A stretch of DNA of 64,000 nt, from assembly GCF_006937785.1 (NCBI RefSeq), contig NZ_SJEE01000025.1:1-64000 (forward strand). Direction: 5' to 3'. The position numbers and the translations under genes were made by a program. Below are positions 1 through 8,582 of this stretch, in pieces (position 1 is the first letter of the stretch; each line of letters starts with the position of its first letter). The notes below the pieces were generated by a model that worked only from the letters and a program-made list of their open reading frames with translations, ran no database searches and was not told where the DNA came from. This DNA is from Pseudanabaena sp. UWO311. GTDB lineage: Bacteria > Cyanobacteriota > Cyanobacteriia > Pseudanabaenales > Pseudanabaenaceae.

Positions 1-129
1 TCCTGTCAAACTTTGTAGAATCCGAGGTTTATTTTTTAGTTTGGCGTATGACAGCATTTTCTAACTTGCAATTTTCTGAAATGCACCTATTTTAGCAACT
101 TCTTTTGTTTATTTCCGATAAAGTCTAAT
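1..129. mobile_element. Right end of a MITE or IS-like element
   Basis: Bases 109-126 (TTATTTCCGATAAAGTCT) match 17 of 18 bases of the terminal inverted repeat of the complete 126-bp MITE at 55899-56024. The next three bases are AAT, the same trinucleotide that is duplicated around that MITE. No matching left end lies in the window, so the element runs off the left edge or is a lone end. Bases 1-108 have no recognisable coding content. The element abuts the broken gene that follows and probably truncated it. Confidence 0.55.
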
Positions 130-468
130 GTAGAATCTGGCTTAAATGGATTTTGTGACTTTATATTGACAGCCTCTAGTGAAATCTATGAAGTCTCCTG
201 TCCAGTGATCACCCTTGTCGAAGCGAAAAATGAAAATATTAAAGGTGGCTTAGGTCAATGTATCGCGGAAATGGTTGCGGCTCAAAGATTTAATGCCCAG
301 CATGATCAAAAGTTTCCTATTTATGGTGTAGTGACAACAGGAATGATATGGAAATTTTTACGTCTTGAAGAGAAGACAATTTGGATTGATCAAGAAGATT
401 ATTTTATTAAAGAAATTGGTAAATTACTTGGTATTCTATCTAGTCCATTTTCAACATTTTTTGCCTAG
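127..468 (+). pseudogene. 5'-truncated PD-(D/E)XK-like hypothetical protein
   Basis: The reading frame is open from the transposon end at 127 and ends at the TAG at 466-468. It encodes about 113 residues. The segment GLNGFCDFIL followed by TLVEAKNEN and GLGQCIAEMVAAQ matches my recollection of a cyanobacterial family of about 200 residues with a PD-(D/E)XK nuclease-like core (Asp of CDF, Glu and Lys of EAK). The N-terminal half is missing and there is no ATG or ribosome binding site; the first possible start is a TTG at 166 inside the conserved core. I infer a gene cut by the element on its left. It could still be expressed from an element promoter. The function of the family is unknown to me. 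Confidence 0.6.
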
Positions 469-475
469 GGATTCG

Positions 476-970
476 TCACCAGCCCCAAGTACCTACCTCG
501 CCTTTAAATGGCCCCACAATATCAGAAGTAATCCAGCCGCCGTAAAAGTCACCAGCTTGCGGCGTGATTAGCTCATCATTGACATAGCAAGCATCCATAA
601 GACTGCCATAGAAACTAATTGAGTTTTGGATATCCACGAAATTAGGAGTAGGGACAGAATATCGCCAGCCCGCATTTTGGATGTATTTATCAGCGATCGC
701 AATATCATAATATTGGCTTATTCCCTTCCATTCACACATTGTCCGCCGTGAAGTTTCAACCAAATACTCCATTTTGATGTCTTCTATAGGAATGTAATAA
801 CAAGGCGGATGACTTGTTTCTAGAACTCGCTTAGCGCGATCGGTTTCTGCCAAAACAATATCATTGCAAATGATGCGAATATGTTTGGTTGTATTCTCTA
901 AGATTGCAGGACGGGGATAGTCCCAGACAGACTCTTGACCTGCTTGTGGTTCAATTCGATTTGGATGCAT
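476..970 (-). CDS. DUF427 domain-containing protein
   Basis: A 164-residue protein of the DUF427 family: a small cysteine-poor beta-rich fold seen across bacteria, with no established reaction. Visible family signs are RAKRVLETSHPPCYYIP, the CEWKG segment and DYPRP near the N-terminus (residues 17-21). It is the last gene of a minus-strand run (egtD, sulfoxide synthase, DUF427), separated from the preceding gene by a 38-bp perfect palindrome at 1003-1040, so cotranscription is possible but not shown. It converges with the truncated nuclease-like gene, only 7 bp away. Length is normal for the family. The family call is firm; any role in thiol chemistry is only suggested by neighbours. Confidence 0.8.
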   Translation of the reverse strand: MHPNRIEPQAGQESVWDYPRPAILENTTKHIRIICNDIVLAETDRAKRVLETSHPPCYYIPIEDIKMEYLVETSRRTMCEWKGISQYYDIAIADKYIQNAGWRYSVPTPNFVDIQNSISFYGSLMDACYVNDELITPQAGDFYGGWITSDIVGPFKGEVGTWGW

Positions 971-1002
971 GGGAATTAATTATCTCTTAAATATATTCTA
1001 AT

Positions 1003-1040
1003 CATTCGTAGGGGCAATTCATGAATTGCCCCTACGAATG
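1003..1040. repeat. Perfect 38-bp palindrome (family A) over a stop codon
   Basis: Two 19-base arms meet with no loop around TTCATGAA. The core half GTAGGGGCAATTCA recurs in the palindrome at 8511-8552, and a decayed copy lies at about 2391-2416. The left half covers DNA beyond the gene; the right half includes the last codon and stop of the sulfoxide synthase gene. It can fold as a long hairpin and may act as a transcription end or RNA-stability element. Confidence 0.8.
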
Positions 1041-2354
1041 GGCTATTCTAAAGCCTGCATGTTGATAGAAGTTGGGACGGAACCAATTGCGATAATATTT
1101 GCAAGCTTCTGTACCACTTGTAATCCAAGAACCGCCTGCCATCATATTGTGTTTAGTATCAAAATATGAAGCGGAATAGCTCTCATATAGATAATGGGGT
1201 TGATATCCTGTGAGCGGCGTTAAATGATCGCTCAGCCATTCCCAAACATTGCCTCGCAGGTCGTATAGCCCTGACGGACTTTGGGCTTCTAAAGAACCAA
1301 CGGGGCTGGGAGAAGCAAATTTTAAATTGAGATTGAAGCCTGAATTTGTTTCCTCTATGGACTGCCGTAAATTTGATGCTCCGTAAGTTGCCAGATGCCA
1401 TTCTGCCTCACTCATCAGACGAGCATCATTTCCTTTCCAGTGGCAATAGGCGATCGCTTCATAGTGATTGACCTCGACAGGAAAATCAAAGGGCATCGCG
1501 ATTTCATCAAACATGGCGCGATATTTATAGCTGTCACCTTGCTGAATCCAGAATTTAGGGTGCTTGATCTTATGCTCAACTTTCCAAGCCCATGACTGTT
1601 CGTGCCAATATTGTTGATTTTCGTAGCCGTCATCTTTGACAAAATCTAAAAATTCGGCATTTGTAATCAGATATTTACTCGCTTGAAAAGTCTCTACATT
1701 GACAAGGCGATCGCCATATTCAATATCCCAACCATAGATATTTGAATCTTGAGGTTTGCCTAGTCGTACTTCACCACCCTTGATCTCAATCATTTCATTT
1801 GCAGAGGTATAGCCATTGGCAGGAGCATATTGCCAATGTTCGGGACGTTGGAGTTTATCAACTGGTAATTGGCGAATTAACATCGAGGAGGTTTCGATAT
1901 GAATATATTGATGCTCGATCGCCATCATTAACCCCCAAAGCGGATGTTCTTGGTTAATCGGCAATGAGATCGCCATATTATGAATAAATTCGCTAATCCT
2001 GTCATAGACTTGCTGGCGATATTCCCAAACTGCGGTAACTTCCGCTCGTCGAAGACTGGCAAAAATTCCAGATATATCATCGGGCTTTTCAGGATCGACT
2101 CCGATTTCAAAAAGAATCTCAAAATCTGGATTGATTCGCGCAGTAATTAACCCGACTCTGACTAATTTGTTGATATAAAAGACTGCCGAATGACCTAGAT
2201 AAAAAATCAATAAATTGCGGAGGCGATCAGGATTCGTATAAAAAGTTTCAGGACTAACTAAACTTTTCATCAAGCTATCTTCGATTTGCCAAGCTCGCTG
2301 AAAATAAGCAAGGATCTCTTGGCGATCGCAACGGTGCAGATTTGGTGGTTGCAT
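1032..2354 (-). CDS. OvoA/EgtB-type sulfoxide synthase, no methyltransferase domain
   Basis: A 440-residue mononuclear iron sulfoxide synthase. An N-terminal DinB-like domain carries the likely iron ligands His55 (LGHS) and the HX3HXE motif at His148/His152 (EHQYIHIE); a C-terminal formylglycine-generating-enzyme-like domain follows from about residue 190 and ends in GNVWEWLSDH and GGSWITSG. The local sequence (ETSSMLIRQ, YGWDIEYG, HYLYESYSASYFD) resembles 5-histidylcysteine sulfoxide synthase OvoA more than classical EgtB. OvoA normally carries a C-terminal methyltransferase; this protein stops before it. With egtD directly upstream (81 bp), hercynine rather than histidine may be the physiological substrate. 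That substrate choice is inference. The enzyme couples cysteine, or gamma-glutamylcysteine, to an imidazole using oxygen. Confidence 0.8.
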   Translation of the reverse strand: MQPPNLHRCDRQEILAYFQRAWQIEDSLMKSLVSPETFYTNPDRLRNLLIFYLGHSAVFYINKLVRVGLITARINPDFEILFEIGVDPEKPDDISGIFASLRRAEVTAVWEYRQQVYDRISEFIHNMAISLPINQEHPLWGLMMAIEHQYIHIETSSMLIRQLPVDKLQRPEHWQYAPANGYTSANEMIEIKGGEVRLGKPQDSNIYGWDIEYGDRLVNVETFQASKYLITNAEFLDFVKDDGYENQQYWHEQSWAWKVEHKIKHPKFWIQQGDSYKYRAMFDEIAMPFDFPVEVNHYEAIAYCHWKGNDARLMSEAEWHLATYGASNLRQSIEETNSGFNLNLKFASPSPVGSLEAQSPSGLYDLRGNVWEWLSDHLTPLTGYQPHYLYESYSASYFDTKHNMMAGGSWITSGTEACKYYRNWFRPNFYQHAGFRIAHS

Positions 2355-2435
2355 AGATGGGAATTTTATTACGTTTAGTCTATAAAACTATAGGCACAAT
2401 TTATGAATTGTCCCTGAGTTTTTGAGTAAATATCC

Positions 2436-3446
2436 TTAAACTTGACACAAAACTAGTCCAAACAATTTTTGGGGATCTGTCCAGATTTTGACGGTTTCTA
2501 AACCCTGCGATCGCAGTTGGGCTTGAACTGCTTCTAGGTCAAACTTGCGCGAGATTTCAGTGAGGATACTTTCACCAGCTTGAAACTGGATTTTGAGATC
2601 GAGAATATCTAAAGAAACTTCGTGGGGCGATCGCGCATGTAAATACATTTCAATTTGATGATCGACCTCGTTGTAAATTGCTTGATGTGTAAATAAATCA
2701 AGATCGAAATTACCTTGAAATCGCCAGTTCAAATGGGCAAGCATATTCAAATTAAAAGCAGCCGTTACTTCTTGGCTATCGTTATAGGCAGCTTCTAAAA
2801 TATCTTTAGGCTTTTGCAAATCAATACCTAACAAAAAATAATCACCCTGAGTTAACGCATGGGCAACCTTGCCTAAAAAATCATCGGATTCTGCTGCGGT
2901 GAAGTTACCAATCGAGCTACCTAAAAAGAAAATCATCCGCGATCGCCCATGATTTTTGCCTAGATAAAGTAACGCTTCTTCGTATGTACCTAACAAGCCT
3001 TCAAGACAGAGATCGGGATATTTTTCTTGCAAATGTAAGACTGTAGTTTTAAGGATGCCACCACTCACATCGATTGGAATATAACTGAAAGCATCGGGCA
3101 CGGCTTCAGTTAATGAGTTAGCAGCTTTTTGATAAGCACTTAATAAATAATGCGTCTTTGTAGAACTGCCACTACCTAATTCCACTAATTCACAAGAACC
3201 AGTGATGGCGGCTATTTCATCAGCAAATTGATTTAAGATCCATGCTTCGGTACGAGTAGGATAGTATTCGGGTAAATCACAAATCTGCTCAAATAATTCG
3301 GAGCCAATATCATCATAAAAGTACTTTGGTGGAAGACTCTTAGGGCTTTGTGTTAATCCTTGAACTACATCATCACCATCTTTGCTAATTGATTGGGTTA
3401 TAGCTGAATTATGTTGATGGAGGATTTTTAAATGCTTAACTGTCAT
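2436..3446 (-). CDS. egtD: L-histidine N-alpha-methyltransferase (EgtD family)
   Basis: A 336-residue SAM-dependent methyltransferase of the EgtD family, which trimethylates histidine to hercynine, the first step of ergothioneine synthesis. The N-terminal substrate region has PPKYFYDDIGSELFE (residues 39-53) and the typical YYPTRTEAWIL. The SAM-binding loop is VELGSGSS (88-95), and FFLGSSIGNF and AAYND supply family pocket residues. Length matches the family (about 320). It is first in a probable minus-strand operon with the sulfoxide synthase. No egtA, egtC or egtE homologue is in the window, so the pathway is incomplete here. The start is the ATG at 3446, with TGAGAATCC upstream as a weak ribosome binding site. 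Confidence 0.88.
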   Translation of the reverse strand: MTVKHLKILHQHNSAITQSISKDGDDVVQGLTQSPKSLPPKYFYDDIGSELFEQICDLPEYYPTRTEAWILNQFADEIAAITGSCELVELGSGSSTKTHYLLSAYQKAANSLTEAVPDAFSYIPIDVSGGILKTTVLHLQEKYPDLCLEGLLGTYEEALLYLGKNHGRSRMIFFLGSSIGNFTAAESDDFLGKVAHALTQGDYFLLGIDLQKPKDILEAAYNDSQEVTAAFNLNMLAHLNWRFQGNFDLDLFTHQAIYNEVDHQIEMYLHARSPHEVSLDILDLKIQFQAGESILTEISRKFDLEAVQAQLRSQGLETVKIWTDPQKLFGLVLCQV

Positions 3447-3507
3447 GCTCGGATTCTCACCTATTTATGTTTATACGATAGATAGCTGTTTTTGGATGAA
3501 TATCAAT

Positions 3508-3578
3508 AATCCAACGAACCAATAATATTTAGTGGCGGCACATTGCGCCGCCACTAAATATTATTGGTTCGTTGGATT
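3508..3578. repeat. Palindrome with 32-bp perfect arms over the tspO 3' end
   Basis: Arms 3508-3539 and 3547-3578 are exact reverse complements, with a 7-base loop (ACATTGC). The outer half of one arm is the last six codons of the TspO gene (NPTNQ and stop). The other arm is an inverted copy of that coding sequence in non-coding DNA. The inner part is a GTGGCGGC stem. It could end transcription of tspO, and the arm content suggests copying of local sequence. Confidence 0.85.
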
Positions 3579-4034
3579 GAGTCTTACCATGACCCATGTT
3601 ACATAAGTGCCGATAGGACTCCAGAGTAAATATGGCATTAATAGCCATCCTGCTAAGCTAGAAATTTGCCAAACTTGGGTAGTTAAAACTAACCCTAAGA
3701 TAAAACCGATCGCCCCTGAGAACACCCCAGCCCTAACATTGCGTAAACGGGTCATGACTGGAGTGTAGGACAAAATAGCGAATTCAACGATCGCGTAACT
3801 TGCCATGATTAACCATGTGCTGAATGTGGAGGGTTGAGCTTCCCATAGTGCGGCGGCAGAGGTAATACCGCAAATAAAGATAAAGATCCAGATAAAGGGG
3901 ATGGCTTTTTCAAAGGTTAGCCATCGAGGGCGACGCAATCGCATAAACCATTTGTAGTCGCTAGGAAAAAGCTTGTTAAATGCAAAGCCTCCTCCAAATG
4001 CGGCAGTTCCGATTACTAGCCAAGTAGTTATCAT
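3561..4034 (-). CDS. TspO/MBR family tryptophan-rich sensory protein
   Basis: A membrane protein of 157 residues from the ATG at 4034; an upstream ATG at 4073 adds 13 charged residues that overlap the preceding gene and is less likely. Five hydrophobic segments and the tryptophan-rich loop RPRWLTFEKAIPFIW fit the TspO/MBR (translocator protein) family, which binds porphyrins and sterol-like ligands and takes part in stress or tetrapyrrole regulation in cyanobacteria. It starts 3 bp from the stop of the DCC-family gene, so the two are almost certainly cotranscribed. Its last codons lie in one arm of a 32-bp palindrome. Family membership is clear; ligand and role are not visible. Confidence 0.82.
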   Translation of the reverse strand: MITTWLVIGTAAFGGGFAFNKLFPSDYKWFMRLRRPRWLTFEKAIPFIWIFIFICGITSAAALWEAQPSTFSTWLIMASYAIVEFAILSYTPVMTRLRNVRAGVFSGAIGFILGLVLTTQVWQISSLAGWLLMPYLLWSPIGTYVTWVMVRLNPTNQ

Positions 4035-4036
4035 GC

Positions 4037-4546
4037 TTATCTCCGATCTTCGATCTCGCAACCATCGGCACAACGCCCTTGGCTATTATTTAGATTATTT
4101 TCGCGTTCGTTTTGGTATTGTTGCCGTTTTGCCACGATAGTTTTAAGATTGCCTCGACCAGTCAGCAAAAGTCGATAGTCTGCCCAAACTCCATAAAGAA
4201 TATCGGCTAAGCTCCCAAAAATGGGAATTTTGGTAATCGCATAGATCCAACCGATACCAAGAATGTCGTAGGTTCGGCGAAATACTTCGACATTTTGGAC
4301 AATCTCACCATTAGGTAATACGGCGTGAATCCGACCCATTGCTGTCTCAAAATCTATCCCAGCATTATCGGCAGGGTCGTAATCATCAGCGGCAATATCT
4401 ACAAAATTAATTAAACCGCGATCGCCATCTTTGCTTTTTAGAAAGTTTACTTCACGCACACATAGAGGACATGCGCCATCATAGAGAAGCTTAATTTTCC
4501 AAGTTTGAGCTTTGGTTTCTTTGACGTTTGTCTGCGGAGATAGCAT
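4037..4546 (-). CDS. DUF393 (DCC family) thiol-disulfide oxidoreductase-like protein
   Basis: A 169-residue protein of the DCC/DUF393 family, a thioredoxin-like fold named after its conserved first motif. The motif is LLYDGACPLC with Cys26 and Cys29 as the presumed redox pair. The central region (AVLPNGEIVQNVEVFRRTY) and a C-terminal hydrophobic stretch with WADYRLLLTGR complete the family pattern. It immediately precedes tspO on the same strand. The C-terminal tail after about residue 145 is polar, asparagine-rich and carries extra cysteines (GRCADGC). The partner substrate is unknown. Confidence 0.8.
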   Translation of the reverse strand: MLSPQTNVKETKAQTWKIKLLYDGACPLCVREVNFLKSKDGDRGLINFVDIAADDYDPADNAGIDFETAMGRIHAVLPNGEIVQNVEVFRRTYDILGIGWIYAITKIPIFGSLADILYGVWADYRLLLTGRGNLKTIVAKRQQYQNERENNLNNSQGRCADGCEIEDRR

Positions 4547-4596
4547 TGGGTTAGTTTTTTGGGTTTAGCCCTATTTTATCGCGATCGCTAATGATC

Positions 4597-4659
4597 CCAA
4601 TAAAACCCAAAAATGTTGCAGCGGGCTACGCCCGCCGCAACATTTTTGGGTTTTATTGG
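4597..4659. repeat. Palindrome with 30-bp arms (apex GGGCTACGCCC)
   Basis: Arms 4597-4626 and 4630-4659 pair with one mismatch around TAC. The outer ends read CCAATAAAACCC and GGGTTTTATTGG, and the middle is AAAAATGTTGC. Outer AAAACCC/GGGTTTT ends recur in the palindrome at 33037-33091. It lies between the DCC gene and the MBL hydrolase gene, both on the minus strand, and could terminate the MBL transcript. Confidence 0.8.
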
Positions 4660-4686
4660 TTTGGGTTTGAGCGCAAAGCGCTTTAA

Positions 4687-5571
4687 TCAAACTTTGACTA
4701 GAGGCTTTGCATCAGCACGAATAGGAATAGAAATATACATTCCTTCTCTAGCCATTACTGCGCCAGAAAACTTCTCTTGAGCCAGCCGACCAACCTCATC
4801 CAAGTAATCATCACTATGCAAAGGATCATGATGAAAAATCACTAAAGTCTTAACATTTGCCGCCTCGGCAACTTTGATCGCTTCTTGCCATGTCGAATGC
4901 CCCCAACCAGCTTTTGGACTGATACTTGACCAATATTCTTCATCAGAATAAGTAGCATCCATAATCAACACATCTGCGTTGCGAGCTAGATATACAAGAT
5001 TTTCATCAACGCGATCGCCAAAATGTTCAGTATCAGTAGCGTAAACTGCTACGCGATCGCCACAACTAACTCTATAGCCTGTAGCCTCCCCTGGATGATT
5101 GAGCATTCCTGCCTCAACTGTCACACCGTTACCAATCTCGATGACGCTGGGAACTTCAATATCAAAAAACTCCAAACATGATGCCATCACTCGTAATGGT
5201 ACTGGGAAGTTAGGATGATGCATCTGCTCCTCCAGTCGATCCTGCATGGTTTGTCCCGTCGGGGCAATTTTTCCGTAGATTTTAAATACATTTCCTTTGA
5301 TAAAAGCGGGCGTAAAGAAGGGAAACCCTTGAACATGATCCCAATGACTATGAGTAAAGAAAATACTCGCATCGACAGGCATCTGCTTTAAAAGATGCTG
5401 ACCTAAAACCCGAATCCCCGTTCCCCCATCAAAAATAATGCGTTCACCTTGGCAGCGCATTTCTACACAAGGAGTATTGCCTCCATAGCGTACTGTGGTT
5501 GGACCAGGTGTAGCTATGCTGCCACGTACACCCCAAAAATGTATAGAGAACTCACTGTCAGAAATGGACAT
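4687..5571 (-). CDS. MBL-fold metallo-hydrolase
   Basis: A 294-residue metallo-beta-lactamase-fold hydrolase. The metal-binding motif HSHWDH is at residues 74-79, with later ligands in GHSTW and IFHHDPLHSDD; the start HFWGVRGSIATPG and YGGNTPCVEM are typical of a widespread group related to RNase Z and phosphodiesterases. No signal peptide or membrane segment is visible, so it should be cytosolic. The substrate is not known. It stands alone, with a 500-bp gene-free region upstream. The ATG at 5571 follows GAGTTAGCT and gives the family's normal length. Confidence 0.82.
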   Translation of the reverse strand: MSISDSEFSIHFWGVRGSIATPGPTTVRYGGNTPCVEMRCQGERIIFDGGTGIRVLGQHLLKQMPVDASIFFTHSHWDHVQGFPFFTPAFIKGNVFKIYGKIAPTGQTMQDRLEEQMHHPNFPVPLRVMASCLEFFDIEVPSVIEIGNGVTVEAGMLNHPGEATGYRVSCGDRVAVYATDTEHFGDRVDENLVYLARNADVLIMDATYSDEEYWSSISPKAGWGHSTWQEAIKVAEAANVKTLVIFHHDPLHSDDYLDEVGRLAQEKFSGAVMAREGMYISIPIRADAKPLVKV

Positions 5572-6092
5572 TAGCTAACTCATTGTCAGAGAATTTTAAA
5601 CCATTGGGGCAAGGCTGAAAATTTAGAAAATTTTAGAAAATTTCTACTTTTAAATTGTTAATCTCAACACTAAACGCGAATAATAAACGATACTACAAAC
5701 TTTGCTAGTCTTGGTGAGTTGATTATGCTCATCATTAATTATGACGATTATCTAGTATGAGTAGTATCTAGTACTAATAACTAGAACTTTGAATCTAAAT
5801 ATCTCTGATTTTAGCAGCTACATCTAGAGAGCAAGGTAAGTAGGAAACGATTAAAATATCAGAACGCTGTATCAGAATAATTACCCAATCAATCAAATTA
5901 GATTAGGGTATATGCTAACCCTATGTATTGCTTTGTGGCTATCAGCTTTTAGTACTAGCTATTGACTAATAGACCCCGTAAGACCAATTCTGACAAGTGG
6001 ATGGACGTAACCAACTTTGTAAGTTTGTGCCCGCAGGGGGGCAAACTTACAAAGTTGTGGATGATTTTTTTATAAATTTTGGATACAAGTTT
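5572..6092. other. Gene-free spacer between divergent genes, with palindrome
   Basis: This AT-rich spacer separates the MBL hydrolase and the copper ATPase and should hold both promoters. I see no RNA gene. A hairpin with 16-base perfect arms (6012-6027 and 6042-6057, arm CAACTTTGTAAGTTTG) lies just before the ATPase start and would form in its leader RNA. A CopY- or CueR-type operator could not be picked out by eye. Confidence 0.5.
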
Positions 6093-8459
6093 GTGACAGT
6101 GCCTCAATCAACAGCAACACCTATCTCTCAATCTAGTTTGCAATCTAGTTCCTTAGCCCTAGCGATCGCAGGTATGAAGTGCGCGGGTTGTGTGGCAACA
6201 GTGGAAAAACGTTTGCTTACCTGTGTAGGGGTAAAGGCTGCAAGTGTGAATTTGCTAACCGAAAAAGCAACCGTAATTTATAATGCTGAAAATACCGCAC
6301 AAGAACTAGCTCCGCAATTGATTGAGGCGATCGCCAAAGCAGGTTTTTCGGCAGAGTTTATTAGTAAAGACGATCGCAAGAATACTCGCAATTCCTTATC
6401 CCCAAATTCCGCCAAAAATTCTTGGTTCGGGCTTAGTCAAGAAATTGCTATCCCTGCATTATTGGTGATTTTAGCAATCGTCGGACATCTGGGCTTGATT
6501 GGTGTTGCTGATTTGCCCCTAATTGGCAATATGTATGCCCATTGGGTAGTCTCGACTGTAGCGCTAGGCTGGATTGGGCGACCGATCTGGTGGGACGGAT
6601 TGAAATCGCTATGGTATCGCGCTCCAAACATGAACTCATTGGTGGGATTGGGAACAGTTTCCGCATATTTAGCTAGCTCGATCGCCTTATTTGTTCCGCA
6701 GTTAAATTGGCAATGCTTTTTTGAAGAGCCTGTAATGCTGTTGGGATTTGTATTGCTAGGACAAGCTTTGTTAGAACGAGCCAAGGGCAAAGCCTCCAAT
6801 GCAATTCGAGCTTTGATGGAGCTACAACCCGCTAGCGCTAGATTGTTAGTCAGTAGTACTGATGGCGATCTGCAAGTGCCAATGCCTGTGGAAGAGCTGC
6901 AAGTAGGCGATCGCATTGTAGTTTGGGCTGGGGAAAAAATTCCTGTTGATGGTGAAATTATCGCTGGTAGTTCTAGCGTTGATGAGTCCATGCTGACTGG
7001 TGAATCAGTGCCTGTAACTAAGCAATTAGGAGCGCGGGTTACAGGAGCAACCCTAAATCTGACAGGAGCAATCACAGTTCAAGTTTTGCAAACTGGCTCC
7101 GAAACGACCTTAGCGCGGATTGTGTCACTAGTGGAGTCAGCTCAGGCAAGTAAAGCGCCGATTCAGTATTTAGCCGATCGCGTGGCGGGATATTTTGCTT
7201 ATTCAGTAATGGCGATCGCTGCTTTGACATTTTTGATTTGGTACGGACTGATCCATGCCGAGATTGTGTTTAGTTTGCGATTAGCGATCGCGGTTTTAGT
7301 GGTGGCTTGTCCTTGTGCTTTAGGGTTAGCAACACCGACCGCAATCATGGTTGGCACAGGAATTGGCGCAGAAAAAGGCATCTTAATCAAAGGCGGAGCT
7401 AGTCTTGAAAAGATCGATCAACTCTCTGCTGTAGTTTTTGATAAGACTGGCACTTTGACAACGGGCAAGCCTGAAGTTACAGATGTTGTAACCAATGATC
7501 TAATCGTTTTTGGACGACAGCTCATTGAGCAAACAACTTTTAAAAGTTTGGTTGAAGAACGTGAAGTCCCGAAATCTGCACTACGGATTTTGCAATTAGC
7601 TGCCAGTGCGGAAGTAGGTGCAAATCATATTCTCGGTGCAGCTACGATCGCTAAAGCTGAAGAATTAAGTATCGAGCTATTACCCACCCAATCTTCACAG
7701 ATTGTGGCTGGCTGTGGTGTCAAAGCGATGCTGACGACAGGCGAAACAATTTTGGTGGGCAATGGGGCTTGGCTGCAAGAGCAACAAGTCGAAATTTCCA
7801 GCGAGATGTTAGAGCGATCGCATAATTTAGCAGAATTTGGCAAAACTCCAATTTTTATCGCTGTGGATTCCCAACTAGTTGGAATCATCGCCATGCGTGA
7901 TCGCCTCAAGCCTGAAGCACATGAAGTCGTCAGGCAAATTGAAGCGATGGGCTTACAAGTCTGGATGCTCACAGGCGATCGCCAAGAAACCGCCAATGCG
8001 ATCGCTAATCAGTTGGGCATTCCCTCAGAAAGGGCGATCGCGGAAGTCAAACCCGATGGCAAAGCAGATGCTGTGATGAAATTACTTGCTGAAGGTCAGC
8101 GTGTAGCCATGATTGGCGATGGTGTTAATGATGCACCAGCTTTGGCTAGCGCCACCGTAGGCATTGCGCTCAGTTCAGGTACTGATGTTGCCATGGAAAC
8201 TGCTGATATTGTGCTAATGCGTCATGATATTAGCGATATCGTCCCCGCAATCCAACTCAGTCGTGCCACTTTCAGTAAAATTCGCCAAAATCTATTTTGG
8301 GCATTTGCTTACAACACTCTCGCGATCCCCATTGCCGCAGGGATTCTCTACCCTAGTTTTGGCATCTCTCTCAATCCGACGATCGCAGGTTTAGCGATGG
8401 CATTTAGTTCTGTAAGTGTAGTTTTGAGTTCGCTATCATTGCGATCTAGAAGAAAATAG
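6093..8459 (+). CDS. Copper-type P1B ATPase (CopA/PacS family)
   Basis: A heavy-metal P-type ATPase of about 788 residues. The frame is open from 5997, but the first 32 residues are translated palindrome and do not look like protein; the GTG codons at 6093 or 6099 are likelier starts. One N-terminal heavy-metal-associated domain has GMKCAGC. The transport site is CPCALG in a membrane helix, indicating monovalent copper or silver. The core motifs are LTGES, DKTGTLT, MLTGDR and [10 protein letters not shown]. Eight membrane helices are expected. Cyanobacteria use such pumps for copper export (CopA/CtaA type) or thylakoid delivery of copper (PacS); sequence alone does not tell which. No copper chaperone lies beside it. 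Confidence 0.88.
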   Translation: MTVPQSTATPISQSSLQSSSLALAIAGMKCAGCVATVEKRLLTCVGVKAASVNLLTEKATVIYNAENTAQELAPQLIEAIAKAGFSAEFISKDDRKNTRNSLSPNSAKNSWFGLSQEIAIPALLVILAIVGHLGLIGVADLPLIGNMYAHWVVSTVALGWIGRPIWWDGLKSLWYRAPNMNSLVGLGTVSAYLASSIALFVPQLNWQCFFEEPVMLLGFVLLGQALLERAKGKASNAIRALMELQPASARLLVSSTDGDLQVPMPVEELQVGDRIVVWAGEKIPVDGEIIAGSSSVDESMLTGESVPVTKQLGARVTGATLNLTGAITVQVLQTGSETTLARIVSLVESAQASKAPIQYLADRVAGYFAYSVMAIAALTFLIWYGLIHAEIVFSLRLAIAVLVVACPCALGLATPTAIMVGTGIGAEKGILIKGGASLEKIDQLSAVVFDKTGTLTTGKPEVTDVVTNDLIVFGRQLIEQTTFKSLVEEREVPKSALRILQLAASAEVGANHILGAATIAKAEELSIELLPTQSSQIVAGCGVKAMLTTGETILVGNGAWLQEQQVEISSEMLERSHNLAEFGKTPIFIAVDSQLVGIIAMRDRLKPEAHEVVRQIEAMGLQVWMLTGDRQETANAIANQLGIPSERAIAEVKPDGKADAVMKLLAEGQRVAMIGDGVNDAPALASATVGIALSSGTDVAMETADIVLMRHDISDIVPAIQLSRATFSKIRQNLFWAFAYNTLAIPIAAGILYPSFGISLNPTIAGLAMAFSSVSVVLSSLSLRSRRK

Positions 8460-8510
8460 GTTATGCAGCGCTTCGAGCTGCTTATAGCGGTTTTCAGTTG
8501 AGTGGGACAC

Positions 8511-8552
8511 AAAAAATGTAGGGGCAATTCATGAATTGCCCCTACATTTTTT
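8511..8552. repeat. Perfect 42-bp palindrome (family A)
   Basis: Two 21-base arms meet exactly at TTCATGAA. The core half GTAGGGGCAATTCA is the same as at 1003-1040, with outer arms of A6/T6. It sits in the 123-bp spacer between the copper ATPase and the SMR gene. The T-rich right side means it could terminate the ATPase transcript. A second small hairpin, GCAGC-GCTTCGA-GCTGC, lies at 8465-8481. Confidence 0.85.
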
Positions 8553-8582
8553 AAGTTTTTTTGTTCAGTTAAGGAAAACACG

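Noticed and set aside
5997-6092. N-terminal extension of the copper ATPase from an early start
   Set aside because: These codons lie over a 16-bp-arm palindrome and do not resemble CopA N-termini; a later GTG is likelier.
6437-7075. 212-residue open frame antisense to the copper ATPase
   Set aside because: Composition mirrors the coding strand (Pro/Ser/Thr-rich); it is a shadow of a well supported gene.
8460-8582. Guanidine riboswitch upstream of the SMR gene
   Set aside because: None of the ykkC-I, -II (ACGA loops) or -III signatures was found; the leader has family A palindrome sequence instead.
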